Positions 17,687-27,200 of a DNA stretch of 64,000 bases are shown here, one piece after another. The DNA comes from Azotimanducus sp965220185. GTDB lineage: Bacteria > Pseudomonadota > Gammaproteobacteria > Pseudomonadales > Azotimanducaceae. The stretch covers positions 1-64,000 of the forward strand of contig OZ244807.1 of assembly GCA_965220185.1 (NCBI GenBank), read 5' to 3'. A program made the translations under genes and the position numbers. Under the pieces are notes generated by a model. The model saw only the letters and a program-made list of their open reading frames with translations. It did not search any database and was not told where the DNA came from. Positions within the stretch are counted from its first letter, which is position 1. Each line of letters begins with the position of its first letter.

Positions 17687-19362
17687 TGACCGATAGGACT
17701 TTTTGGCAATCAATGTGGGCGCTCATCATGCTCGCGGCGGCCGCCCTCGGCGGCCTGCTGCTGCTCATGCTCATCATCGCCTACTTCGCCGACTTGACCA
17801 TTGTGGACAACGCATCGCGCGGCGCGACTGACTACGAGAACCGAAGCATCAGCATTGTCATCGAGCAAGAGCCGCCGCAGATGGACAGCACGCGCGCGAC
17901 CGATGCGGTCAGCGGCATGCTGCTCGGTCACTTGATGGAGGGACTGCTGCGCTACGATGGCGAAGGCAACCTACAGCCGGGCGTCGCCGAATCGTGGACA
18001 GTGACGCCAGAAGGCGCCGTGTTCAAGCTCCGAGACACCGCCCGCTGGAGCGATGGCGAGCCTGTCACCGCACATGACTTCGTGTTCTCCTGGCGCAAGG
18101 CGCTTGAGCCTGAAACCGCTTCGCTCTACGCCTTCATCATGTATCCGATCAAGCACGCGGAGGCGATCAACCTCGGTAACATGCCGCCCGATCAGCTCGG
18201 CGTTGTGGCGGAAGACGATTTGACGCTTAAGGTCGAGTTTGAGCGGCCGCTTGCCTTTTTTGATCGACTGGTCGCCTTCACCACCTACTACCCGATTCGC
18301 GAAGATTTCTACCTGTCGCGCGATGGGCGCTACGGCGCGGATGCCGAGGACTTGTTGTTCAACGGCGCGTTTGTCATGACCAAATGGGTACATGGCGCAG
18401 AGGTCGCCTTGGAGAAGAACCCCTACTACTGGAACAAGGACAGCATCTGGCTCAATCGAATCAACATCCCGTTCATTACCCCCGATTCGAATACGCAGCT
18501 CAACCTGTTCAAGGACGGCAAGGTCGCCATGGTGCAGCTGTCGCCGGATACGCTGAAGAACGCCCTACAGAACCGCTGGCCGATACGCCGCTTCGCCGAA
18601 GGCACGGTCTTCTTCATTGAGTTTAATCATCGGCCTGAGCGTTTGACGCGCAACCTCAACCTGCGCAAAGCCCTCTACTACGCGACCGACACCGCCGAGC
18701 TCGTCTATCGCGTCATCAAGCTGCCGGGGTTTTTGCCCGGGGCAAGTTTGTTCCCAACTTGGCTTCGAGGCGAGCACGACTATCTCAGGCGCGAGTATCC
18801 GGTGCCTGCGCATCCGGTGAACGTGACGCGCGCGCGCGAACACCTAGAGCTCGCGCGCCAAGAACTCGGGCTCGACGAGTTTCCGCCGCTCGTGCTGCTC
18901 GTCGGCGACACGCCAACATCGCTCAAGCAAGCCGAGTATTTTCAGAACACGTTCAAGCGCCATCTCGGGCTTGAGATTCGCATTGATACGCAGATCTTCA
19001 AGCAGCGCCTCGAGAAGATGACGCTCGGCCAGTTTGACATGGTGGCCGCAGGCTGGGCGCCCGATTTTGATGACCCGCTCACCTACGGCGACCTGTTCGC
19101 CTCATGGAACAAGAACAATCGCGGCTATTTCCGCAGCGATGCGCTCGATGCCCAAGTTCGAATCGCGCAAGGCTCGCTCGACCAGAACGAACGCATGAGG
19201 GCGTTCGGCGAGATACAACGCATCTTGCTTGAGGAGGTCGCCGTCATCCCCAACTATGAGCGCGGTCGCGTCTTTGTGGCTGACCCTAGGCTTGACGGGC
19301 TGATTCGACGCACGATCGGACCAGACCCAGACTATTCAAGGGCGCGTATTCGCGAAGGCTGA
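17686..19362 (+). CDS. oppA: Oligopeptide ABC transporter substrate-binding protein, membrane-anchored
   Basis: A 558-residue solute-binding protein of family 5. Residues ~11-36 form one strong hydrophobic helix (ALIMLAAAALGGLLLLMLIIAYF) with no lipobox cysteine and no clear cleavage site, so it is probably tethered by an N-terminal anchor. The body shows family features: LMEGLLRYDGEGNLQPGVAESW, FKLRDTARWSDGEPVTAHDFVFSW, NGAFVMTKWVHGAEVALEKNPYYW and, near 435, AAGWAPDFDDPLTY. It delivers periplasmic peptides to OppBC. Translation is coupled to the VWA gene by a shared ATGA. Confidence 0.88.
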   Translation: MTDRTFWQSMWALIMLAAAALGGLLLLMLIIAYFADLTIVDNASRGATDYENRSISIVIEQEPPQMDSTRATDAVSGMLLGHLMEGLLRYDGEGNLQPGVAESWTVTPEGAVFKLRDTARWSDGEPVTAHDFVFSWRKALEPETASLYAFIMYPIKHAEAINLGNMPPDQLGVVAEDDLTLKVEFERPLAFFDRLVAFTTYYPIREDFYLSRDGRYGADAEDLLFNGAFVMTKWVHGAEVALEKNPYYWNKDSIWLNRINIPFITPDSNTQLNLFKDGKVAMVQLSPDTLKNALQNRWPIRRFAEGTVFFIEFNHRPERLTRNLNLRKALYYATDTAELVYRVIKLPGFLPGASLFPTWLRGEHDYLRREYPVPAHPVNVTRAREHLELARQELGLDEFPPLVLLVGDTPTSLKQAEYFQNTFKRHLGLEIRIDTQIFKQRLEKMTLGQFDMVAAGWAPDFDDPLTYGDLFASWNKNNRGYFRSDALDAQVRIAQGSLDQNERMRAFGEIQRILLEEVAVIPNYERGRVFVADPRLDGLIRRTIGPDPDYSRARIREG

Positions 19363-19374
19363 AACTGACTACCC

Positions 19375-20307
19375 ATGTGGCGCTACACCCTGAAACGGCT
19401 CATCCAAGGCCTCATCACCGTCTGGTTCATCGCCACGACAACGTTCTTCGTCATGCACTTTGTCCCCGGCGACCCCTTGTCGGACGCACGCGCCACCAGC
19501 GAGCAAATTCGCGAGAATCTTGAAGCTCGCTACGGCCTCGACAAGCCGCTCTATCAGCAGTATTACATCTACCTCAAGAACATCGCCTCCGGCGACCTCG
19601 GCATCTCGTTCACGCAGCAGAACCGCGAAGTGAACGACATTATTCGCGAGCACTTTCCGGTCTCCGCCGCGCTTGGCGTGCTCGCGGTCGTGTTCGCGGC
19701 CTTCGGCGGCATTCTGTGGGGCGCGCTCACAGCGCTCTTCCGCAACCGAATGCCGGATGTCGTCATCATGTTCTTCGTGGTGCTCGGCGTGTCCGTGCCG
19801 AGCTTCGTGTTCGCGGCGCTCGGCCAGCTTTCGCTGGTCACGCTGAACGACTGGCTCGGCGTGTCGATCCTGCCTGTCGCCGGCTGGGGCAGCGTGCAGC
19901 ATCTGCTGGTGCCAGCACTTGTGCTTGGCCTCGGCACGATGGCCTTTTTGACTAGGCTCATGCGCTCATCCATGCTTGAAGTCACAAACGCCGACTACGT
20001 GCGCACTGCCAAGGCCAAGGGACTGAACGCCACGCAAATCTTCATTCGTCATCAACTGCGCAACGCGATTTTGCCGGTGATCACCGTGCTCGGGCCCGCC
20101 ATCGCGACCATCACGACCGGCGGTTTTGTCGTGGAGCTTGTGTTCGCCATCCCCGGCCTCGGACGCTTCTTCGTACAGTCGGTGCAGCAGCTCGACTACA
20201 CCGTGATCATGGGCACGACTGTCTTCTATGGCGGGTTTCTCGTCTTCATGGTCATTGCCGTCGATCTTGTCTATGGTTTGATCGATCCAAGGGTGCGCGT
20301 CGAATGA
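19375..20307 (+). CDS. oppB: Oligopeptide ABC transporter permease
   Basis: A 310-residue inner-membrane permease with six predicted helices. Seen: N-terminal RLIQGLITVWFIATTTFFVMHFVPGDP, typical of DppB/OppB, and the EAA loop contacting the ATPases, NADYVRTAKAKGLNATQIFIRHQLRNAILPVI. It starts 12 bases after oppA and overlaps oppC by four bases (ATGA). Length is normal for OppB. Confidence 0.92.
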   Translation: MWRYTLKRLIQGLITVWFIATTTFFVMHFVPGDPLSDARATSEQIRENLEARYGLDKPLYQQYYIYLKNIASGDLGISFTQQNREVNDIIREHFPVSAALGVLAVVFAAFGGILWGALTALFRNRMPDVVIMFFVVLGVSVPSFVFAALGQLSLVTLNDWLGVSILPVAGWGSVQHLLVPALVLGLGTMAFLTRLMRSSMLEVTNADYVRTAKAKGLNATQIFIRHQLRNAILPVITVLGPAIATITTGGFVVELVFAIPGLGRFFVQSVQQLDYTVIMGTTVFYGGFLVFMVIAVDLVYGLIDPRVRVE

Positions 20308-21671
20308 GCACCGCCAACCCTTCAGAATTGGACTTTTCTCCAGCCCCTGAGCGAGCGCCGCAAGCGCGTCTTGTGCGTCCGTCGCTGTCCTACTGGCAGG
20401 ACGCATGGCGCCGCTTGCGCTTAAATCCACGCGCCATGATCTCGCTCACTATCGTTGCGGGGCTGCTCGTGTTCACGCTGATCGGGCCCTTGTTGTGGCG
20501 AGTTGATCCGGCTAATCAGGATTTGGATCAATTGAGCATTCCGCCCGGTGCGGACCGCACCGCACACATCGTCGAACCCTATACGACTTGGACACGCGAG
20601 GCGACGCCGGGGACAGGACTGAGGCTCGCAAGCGAGGCAACCACGCAGTCGGTGCGCCTCGTCTGGGACGCGCACCCAGCCGCGCGCGCATTTGAGGTCT
20701 TTCGCGACATGTATGCGCCGACACAAGATGCTCTCGGCATCCCGCTCGGCGAAATCTCGCCACAGGACGGCCTCGCCTTTGAGGACCGGCTCGCACTTGA
20801 GCCGATCACCTATTACTATCATGTCGTGCCGGTCGGCGCGGGCAATCGCCTGCTGAGCGATGCGCGCGAAACCTTGGAAGTCGAGGTCAAGCGGGCGATC
20901 ACGCTCGAAGAAGCCACGCAGCGCGGACTCGTCTCGGCAGGCAGGGAGCCGCAGGTCGGCGACGAAGTCGAGCTCGCGTGGCATCCGCTCGGCACCGACT
21001 ATCTTGGCCGCGATATGCTCGCGCGCCTCATGTACGGCGCGCGCGTATCGCTCTTCATCGGCATCGTCGCGCCGTTTCTCTACGTGCTGCTCGGCGTTGC
21101 CTACGGCAGCCTCGCTGGCTTTGTCGGCGGCGCGACTGATCAAACGCTGATGCGCTTCGCCGACTTCGTGGTCGCGCTGCCGTTCCTGCTGTTCATGATT
21201 CTCTTCAAGGTGCTGTTCGGCATTGGACCGGGAGAGAGCGGGATCATTCCCATGCTGATCGCGCTCGTCATTCTCGGCTGGCCTGCGACGGCGCGTCTGG
21301 TACGCGGCCAAATCCTGCAAATTCGCGAAGAGTCCTATGTGAGCGCGGCGCGGCTCATGGGCAGCCCGACGGGCTATCTCATCGCCCGCCACATGATCCC
21401 CAACACGCTCGGCGTGATTCTCGTGACGCTGACCTTCGCCATTCCATCGGCCATCTTCACCGAGGCGTTCCTGTCGTTCATCGGCATGGGCGTGGCGCCG
21501 CCGACGCCTTCGTGGGGCAGCATGTCGAACGAAGGCATCAAGACCATGCTGGTCAGTCCGCACGAGCTCATTCTGCCTGCGATCTTCATCAGCGTGACCG
21601 TGCTCGCCTTCAACCTGCTTGGCGATGGCCTGCGCGATGCCTTGGATGCGCGCATGAGGTCTGTGGAATGA
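20304..21671 (+). CDS. oppC: Oligopeptide ABC transporter permease with periplasmic FN3-like insert
   Basis: 455 residues, ~150 longer than usual OppC. After the cytoplasmic N-terminus and the first helix (ISLTIVAGLLVFTLIGPLLW), residues ~75-225 form an extra periplasmic region. Its centre, TQSVRLVWDAHPAARAFEVFRD with the later ITYYYHVVPVGAGNRL, has the strand pattern of a fibronectin type III domain. The normal permease core follows: HPLGTDYLGRDMLARLMYGARVSL, then the EAA loop ESYVSAARLMGSPTGYLIARHMIPNTLGVI. The insert may contact OppA or the substrate; that is inference. Confidence 0.9.
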   Translation: MSTANPSELDFSPAPERAPQARLVRPSLSYWQDAWRRLRLNPRAMISLTIVAGLLVFTLIGPLLWRVDPANQDLDQLSIPPGADRTAHIVEPYTTWTREATPGTGLRLASEATTQSVRLVWDAHPAARAFEVFRDMYAPTQDALGIPLGEISPQDGLAFEDRLALEPITYYYHVVPVGAGNRLLSDARETLEVEVKRAITLEEATQRGLVSAGREPQVGDEVELAWHPLGTDYLGRDMLARLMYGARVSLFIGIVAPFLYVLLGVAYGSLAGFVGGATDQTLMRFADFVVALPFLLFMILFKVLFGIGPGESGIIPMLIALVILGWPATARLVRGQILQIREESYVSAARLMGSPTGYLIARHMIPNTLGVILVTLTFAIPSAIFTEAFLSFIGMGVAPPTPSWGSMSNEGIKTMLVSPHELILPAIFISVTVLAFNLLGDGLRDALDARMRSVE

Positions 21672-22663
21672 AGCGCCCGCTGCTTGAAGTCGAGGACTTG
21701 GCCGTTGAGTTCGATACGCACGGCGGGACTGTCAAAGCCGTGCGCGGCGTCAGCTTCGCGCTTCACGAAGGTCAGACGCTTGCCGTGGTCGGCGAATCGG
21801 GCTGCGGCAAGAGCGTCTGCGTGCAAAGCCTTGTGGGTCTCGTGCCGATGCCGCCGGGCCGCATCACGAGCGGCTCCGCGCGACTCGACGGCGAGGAGAT
21901 ACTTGGGCGCGATGCTGTTGGTGGCATGCGCGTGCGCGGCCAGTTGATCGGCATGATCTTTCAAGACCCGATGACATCGCTGAATCCGACCATGCGCATC
22001 GGCGATCAGATCGCCGAACCCTTGCACATGCACCAAGGCATGCGCCGGCGGGATGCGAGAATGCGCGCCGTTGAACTGCTTGAACTCAGCCAAGTCGGCG
22101 AGGCGGAAAAGCGTTCGCGGCAGTATCCGTTTGAATTTTCGGGCGGCATGCTTCAGCGCGTGATGATTGCCTGCGCGCTCGCCTGCGAGCCGCGCATTCT
22201 GATCGCCGACGAGCCGACGACTGCCCTCGATGTCACCATCCAAGCGCAAATCCTGTCGCTGATGCGGGATTTGCAGCGAGAACGCAAGATGTCGCTCATT
22301 CTCATCACCCACGACCTTGGCGTGGTCGCACAAATGGCCGACGAAGTGGTCGTCATGTACGCCGGCAAGGTCGTTGAGACCGGTAGCGCTGATGACATCT
22401 TCTATGCGAGCGGCCATCCCTATACGCAAGGACTCAAGTCGGCGATGCCGCAGAACCAGGACCGGCGCGCGCAACAGCTTGAACCAATCGCCGGCAGTCC
22501 GCCCGACCTCTTTGACCCGCCAACAGGCTGCGGGTATTTTGATCGCTGTCCGCAGGCGATGCAGGTGTGCGAAGCGCATCAGCCGCCCGAATTCGACCTT
22601 GACAAAGCTCAGCACAAGTGCGCGTGCTGGCTGCATGATGAGCGAGCAACGCATGGCAGCTAG
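21668..22663 (+). CDS. oppD: Oligopeptide ABC transporter ATP-binding protein
   Basis: 331 residues from the ATG overlapping the oppC stop (ATGA). Seen: Walker A GESGCGKSVC near 42, Q-loop FQDPMTSLNP, signature FSGGMLQRVMIA, Walker B ILIADEPTTALD, and switch ITHDLG. The C-terminal cysteine-rich tail (GCGYFDRCPQAMQVCEAH...CACW) is typical of OppD/OppF and binds a 4Fe-4S cluster in the family. It couples ATP hydrolysis to peptide import with OppF. Confidence 0.93.
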   Translation: MKRPLLEVEDLAVEFDTHGGTVKAVRGVSFALHEGQTLAVVGESGCGKSVCVQSLVGLVPMPPGRITSGSARLDGEEILGRDAVGGMRVRGQLIGMIFQDPMTSLNPTMRIGDQIAEPLHMHQGMRRRDARMRAVELLELSQVGEAEKRSRQYPFEFSGGMLQRVMIACALACEPRILIADEPTTALDVTIQAQILSLMRDLQRERKMSLILITHDLGVVAQMADEVVVMYAGKVVETGSADDIFYASGHPYTQGLKSAMPQNQDRRAQQLEPIAGSPPDLFDPPTGCGYFDRCPQAMQVCEAHQPPEFDLDKAQHKCACWLHDERATHGS

Positions 22664-23615
22664 CGAATCGCTCATTCGCGCCGATTCCGTCAGTCGGCAT
22701 TTTTCGCTACCGCGCGGCGAGATATTGCGCGCTGTGGATCAAGTCTCGCTCGATATTGCCCCGCGCGAAATACTCGGACTTGTCGGCGAAAGCGGCTCCG
22801 GCAAAACAACCTTCGGCAAAACGCTCATCGGACTTCTTAACAAGACGGCAGGTGAGGTGTGGTTCAAAGGCGAGAGGCTGCCAGCGCGCTACACGCCGAA
22901 AGACTTCGCACGATTCGCAACGCGCTCGCAGATGATTTTCCAAGACCCCTATTCGTCATTGAACCCGCGCATGACGGTTGGCGAGATCATCGCGGAAGGG
23001 CCGCGGCTGCACGACAAGGCATCCCGCGCCGAGCTCAAAGACCTCGTCGCCGACTGGCTCACCCGTGTCGGCCTGCATCCTGATCACGCCTCGCGCTACC
23101 CGCACGAATTCTCCGGCGGCCAGCGACAGCGCATCGGCATCGCACGGGCGCTCATCTTAGAACCTGAGTTCGTGGTGTGCGACGAACCCATCTCGGCACT
23201 TGATGTGTCCGTCCAGGCACAGATGGTCAATCTCCTCGGCGACCTGAAAGCCTCGCTCGGCCTGACGCTGCTCTTTATTGCCCATGACCTGTCCATGGTG
23301 CGCTACGTGTCGGACCGCATGGGCGTCATGTATCTCGGCACGCTCGTCGAGCTTGGCAATGCCGACGATGTCTTCTTCGAGCCGAAACACCCCTACACGG
23401 AACTCTTGATCAGCGCCAACCCCGAACCCGATCCGCGAAAAGAGCGGTCGCGAACGCACACGACAATCAAAGGTGAAATCCCTTCCGCCACTGGCCTCGG
23501 CAACGCCTGCCCCTTTGCCGGGAGATGCCCGAAAGTGATGGATGCCTGCCGTGCTGAACGGCCTGCGCTACGCCCGGTCGAGAATCGGTTGGTGGCGTGC
23601 CATTTGTTTGAGTAG
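22635..23615 (+). CDS. oppF: Oligopeptide ABC transporter ATP-binding protein
   Basis: About 326 residues; starts at 22635 or the ATG three bases later (22653 is a further option), overlapping oppD by ~29 bases. Seen: Walker A GESGSGKTTFG, Q-loop FQDPYSSLNP, signature FSGGQRQRIGIARAL, Walker B FVVCDEPISALD, switch IAHDLS, and the C-terminal CPFAGRCPKVMDAC tail. It completes the oppABCDF set. No clear terminator is visible before the following remnant. Confidence 0.93.
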   Translation: MMSEQRMAASESLIRADSVSRHFSLPRGEILRAVDQVSLDIAPREILGLVGESGSGKTTFGKTLIGLLNKTAGEVWFKGERLPARYTPKDFARFATRSQMIFQDPYSSLNPRMTVGEIIAEGPRLHDKASRAELKDLVADWLTRVGLHPDHASRYPHEFSGGQRQRIGIARALILEPEFVVCDEPISALDVSVQAQMVNLLGDLKASLGLTLLFIAHDLSMVRYVSDRMGVMYLGTLVELGNADDVFFEPKHPYTELLISANPEPDPRKERSRTHTTIKGEIPSATGLGNACPFAGRCPKVMDACRAERPALRPVENRLVACHLFE

Positions 23616-23639
23616 TGCTTCGTTGGTGAGTCTGGAACG

Positions 23640-23978
23640 TCACCTCGTCAGGGCCGTGGCGTGAACCCTTCGAAGACGAGGCCGAGACGCTCGCCAACTA
23701 CAAGGAGCTGGCAGTCATGTACTGGGACTTCGTCAAGTTCTTTGCGAAGTGGGGCTACCTCTCCATCCTCAAAGTCGTCTTGCGCATTGTGGAATCGCGA
23801 GTCAGAGCGGGAGCCCGACGGCCATCCTTCGACTGAACTGGACTCTTCTTTGTCGGCCGGAGTCGCTTTGATGTATTTTGATAGCGGCCTCAACCTGTCG
23901 CATATGATGGACGTGCTCGGGATTGAGCTAAGAGACATGCTTCTCACACCGAAGCAAGTGAGCAAACTGTCGTCTTAG
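23640..23978 (+). pseudogene. Degraded relative of the small membrane protein at 35.1-35.6 kb
   Basis: Two frames each carry plausible protein. The first (about 23641-23836) reads WREPFEDEAETLANYKEL then AVMYWDFVKFFAKWGYLSIL, and stops. The second, one frame over, ends at 23978 with SGLNLSHMMDVLGIELRD followed by MLLTPKQVSKLSS. That ending closely matches HGLKVSEILDVFAIELRD-LLLTPNQVEDL of the intact minus-strand protein at 35125-35637. A frameshift near 23,810 therefore broke a paralogue. The function of either copy is unknown. Confidence 0.55.
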
Positions 23979-24136
23979 GCAATCTTAATCCGCGAGATCG
24001 CCAAGGAATAGCGAAAGATGGCGCGAGCGGTCGAGCGTCGCGCCTTCAATAGGAATGTCTTGATGTTCGTTTCGTCTGGAAAATCGTAGATGCTGCTGGG
24101 AAACCCGGCTGGAAAATGGCGACTTTCATAATTAAG

Positions 24137-24169
24137 TCATAAAAAATGCCCCGCGCGGGGCGGGGCATT
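24137..24169 (-). terminator. Rho-independent terminator of the cadherin-type gene
   Basis: A ten-pair GC-rich stem, AATGCCCCGC/GCGGGGCATT (24145-24169), is followed on the minus strand by a run of six T. It lies ~60 bases beyond the stop of the large minus-strand gene. Confidence 0.8.
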
Positions 24170-24229
24170 CGTATGGGCGGCGCTCCTTCCCTGGAGCGCG
24201 AACCCTTTATGGCGGTCTCTTCCCCTCGT

Positions 24230-27200
24230 CTAGAAGAGGCCGTCATCTAGGCTGGACATCATCATGGCGTCCATTTGTGTTGAATGAGCGCCGCCGTCGG
24301 TGTCGGTGTCGCCGCCGTCTGCTCTTTCGTCAGAGTCGCCAGGTTCGTCATCCTCAAGGCCAGGGACGTTTGTCAGATCTGGTGGCACCACGTCATTTGT
24401 GTCGCCGTCTGCGTTGCTGACGTTTTGGACGCTGATTGTGAGCGTGCTCACCTGCACGCCTGTTGGCATGGCCAGGCCGCCGCCGTCGGTGACCATGAAC
24501 TTCAGCACGATGGACTTGTCCGCCGCCTTCTCGAAGTCGAGCACCGCGCCCTTCTTCAGGTACAGCTCCCAGGTGCTGCCGTTGCCGTCGGTGTCCTTCT
24601 CGCCGCCTCCGGTGTGCTTGACGATGAAGCGGTCGTCCGAGACGGTGATTGTGTGCGTGCCGAACTTGTGCGTGGGCATGTTCTCGTCCTGCACGTCCAG
24701 GTGGGCGATCAGCACGTCAGAGTCGGCGGTCTGCTCATCAACGTTCAGCGCGAAGGTTCCCCCGTCCGCGCCGTTCTGCAAGCTCACGTTGGCGATGTCA
24801 GCTTCCGATTGGCCGTCCGCGAAGTGGATGTCCGTGGGCGCGACGTTCAGGCGGATGTTGACGTTGGCCGTGGCGGTGCCTTCCCGGCCGTCGCTGGCCG
24901 TGATGGTCGCCGCCACCATGTTGCCGTCTTCGTCGGCGGCGTCGCCGTCGTGGCCGCCCAGCTCGTCGCTGATCAGCAGCAGCTCGCCGGTCTTGGCGTC
25001 GAGGAACAGTCCGACCGTGCCGATGCTACTGGTCTGGGTGTACCAGATCGAGTCGTCAATGCCGTCACCGGTTACCCTAGAGCCTGGCCCCGCGGTGACC
25101 GTGAAGGTGAGCTTGTCGCCGTCCAGGTCGCTGAACAGCGAGGCGACCGGCACTGTGTCCATGACCTTGGTCACGGTGGCGCCGTTCGGGAACTTCATGA
25201 CCTCCACGGTGGCGGTGCCGGACTGGCCGATCATGCCCGTGGATTCGATCTCGTAGTCCTTCACTTTGGTGGGCAGGGTGTTGGTGAGCTGGTCGATTGC
25301 AGCCGTGGGATCGCTTGAATCCTTGTAAACATCAAAGATGGCCGTGATGCCGTCCTTGTCCGAGCGGGTCACCAAGGCGCGAATAGCGGTGCCCGCGTAC
25401 TCCTTGGCGATGACCAGCGTCTCGCTGGTGGCGCCCGCGATATCCATCCAGGCGCCGTTCATCAACTGCTGCCATTGCACGCCGTAGGTGATGCCGTCCT
25501 TGGCCTCGCGGATGTTCACGCGCAGCGTGCCGCCCACCGCATACGCACCGGCCATCACCGGCTGCATCGCCTCGGCGGGCGCCTCAAGCTTGCTGACTTT
25601 GATGGCTTCGCTCTCGATGCGCTCGCGCGCACCCTGATTGTCCGTGTACTCGACCACCAGCCGGTAGTACTTGCCTTCCCCGTCCGTCAGGCTCAGGGAC
25701 CGGTCGCTCGTGTCTGTGTCGCTTGCGACATTTGTCCAGCCGCCCCGTCCATTGTCGGACTGCTGCCATGTGTAGGTCGGCGCGTTGTTTCCGGTGGGCA
25801 CGACGTCCTCGTCGACGATGGCGGTAAAGGAGGTGGCGAAGATCGCCTCGCTGCTGTCCGTGTGGATGGTACCGAAGTCGAAGAAGGCCACGCCACGGTC
25901 CGGCGTGTTGCGCACCACGCCTTCGGTGGTCACCGCAGCAACCTCCGCGACGGAATCGGTGACGAATTCGATGCCCTGCAGCTGGGTGTAGGTGACGTCC
26001 ACCCTGATATTGTGGTCCACGTCGGCCTGCGTCAGCATGTACTTGTCGTCCCTGCCGACTTGGACTACAGTCACCTCATCGTCCGTGCCGTCGCTGTTGA
26101 ACGTCACGCGGCTCCAGGTGTACAGCAGGTTGTAGGCCTCGTAGACGCCGCCCACCAGGTCCGGGTCGGCGTTCTCGTCGAAGACGGCCTTGAGCGTCTG
26201 GCCTTCGCGGGCGGCGCCTTCGATCTTCAGGGGTTTCGCTGTTGCAGGTATGGCCTGGCTGATATCTTCGACGACAACCTTGATGGTCTCCGTCCCCAGC
26301 GGGCCGCCGCGGTCGTCCCTGGCGGTGAGCGTGACAGCGAAGTCGCCGCCGACATGCGCCTGCAGGGCGTTGGCGCCGGTGCGGTCGATCTCGATGACCA
26401 CCACATGGTCGCCGTCGTCCGTGGGCTCAGAGCCAGCATTATCCGCGGTGACGGTGCCGATTCGGCCCCAGACGATGTCGTCGGTGGTGCCGGAGTCGCC
26501 GTCCGCGCCGTCCTCGATGTCCCTCCAGGGCTGCGGCTTGTGCAGCACCTTCATCCACGGCGCGTTCACGCTGGCCGTGAAGGTGAGGTCGTCATCGCCG
26601 TCGCGCCTGTCCTCGTCCTCCCAGAAGTCGTTCAGCTTGATCCAGAGGTAGGTCTTGCCGCCGGTCTCCGGCACTGTGACATTAGCACTGCCCGGCCCGG
26701 CGTAGTTCGATGCCTTGGCAGGCTTCTCGTTGGCATCGTTGATCTCGACATCGATGGTCTCTGTGGGCGCTGGCGTCGCGATGCCGTCTGTCGCCCTGAC
26801 CGTGACCTCGACGCTGTCGATGACCTCGTGGTTAAGGATAGCCGTGGTGTCCACCTTCGCGTCTTTGTTCGTGTCTTTGACGAGCAGGTCGTAGGCCCAG
26901 ACATCGCCGCTCTTCCTAGGATCGGAGAGGTGGAAGGCAGCGTTGAACCGGGCCTCCATGCCCGTTAGGCTGGTCGACGTAGCATCGACTGGCAAGTCAT
27001 CTGTGTTGCTATCCTGGTACTTGACCACTAGCTGCGTGATCTCCACCTTGTCGAGCGTGAACGGGTGGTGGCCGAGTCCGTTGTCCTCGTCCGTGACGGT
27101 GAAGGTCGCGACAATCTGGTCGCCGGTGCCTTCGGTGTAGTCGTTCTCCTGCGGGTTGCTGAAGTCCGGCTCGTCGTTGTCTTCGTCGGCGGTCGCGTCG

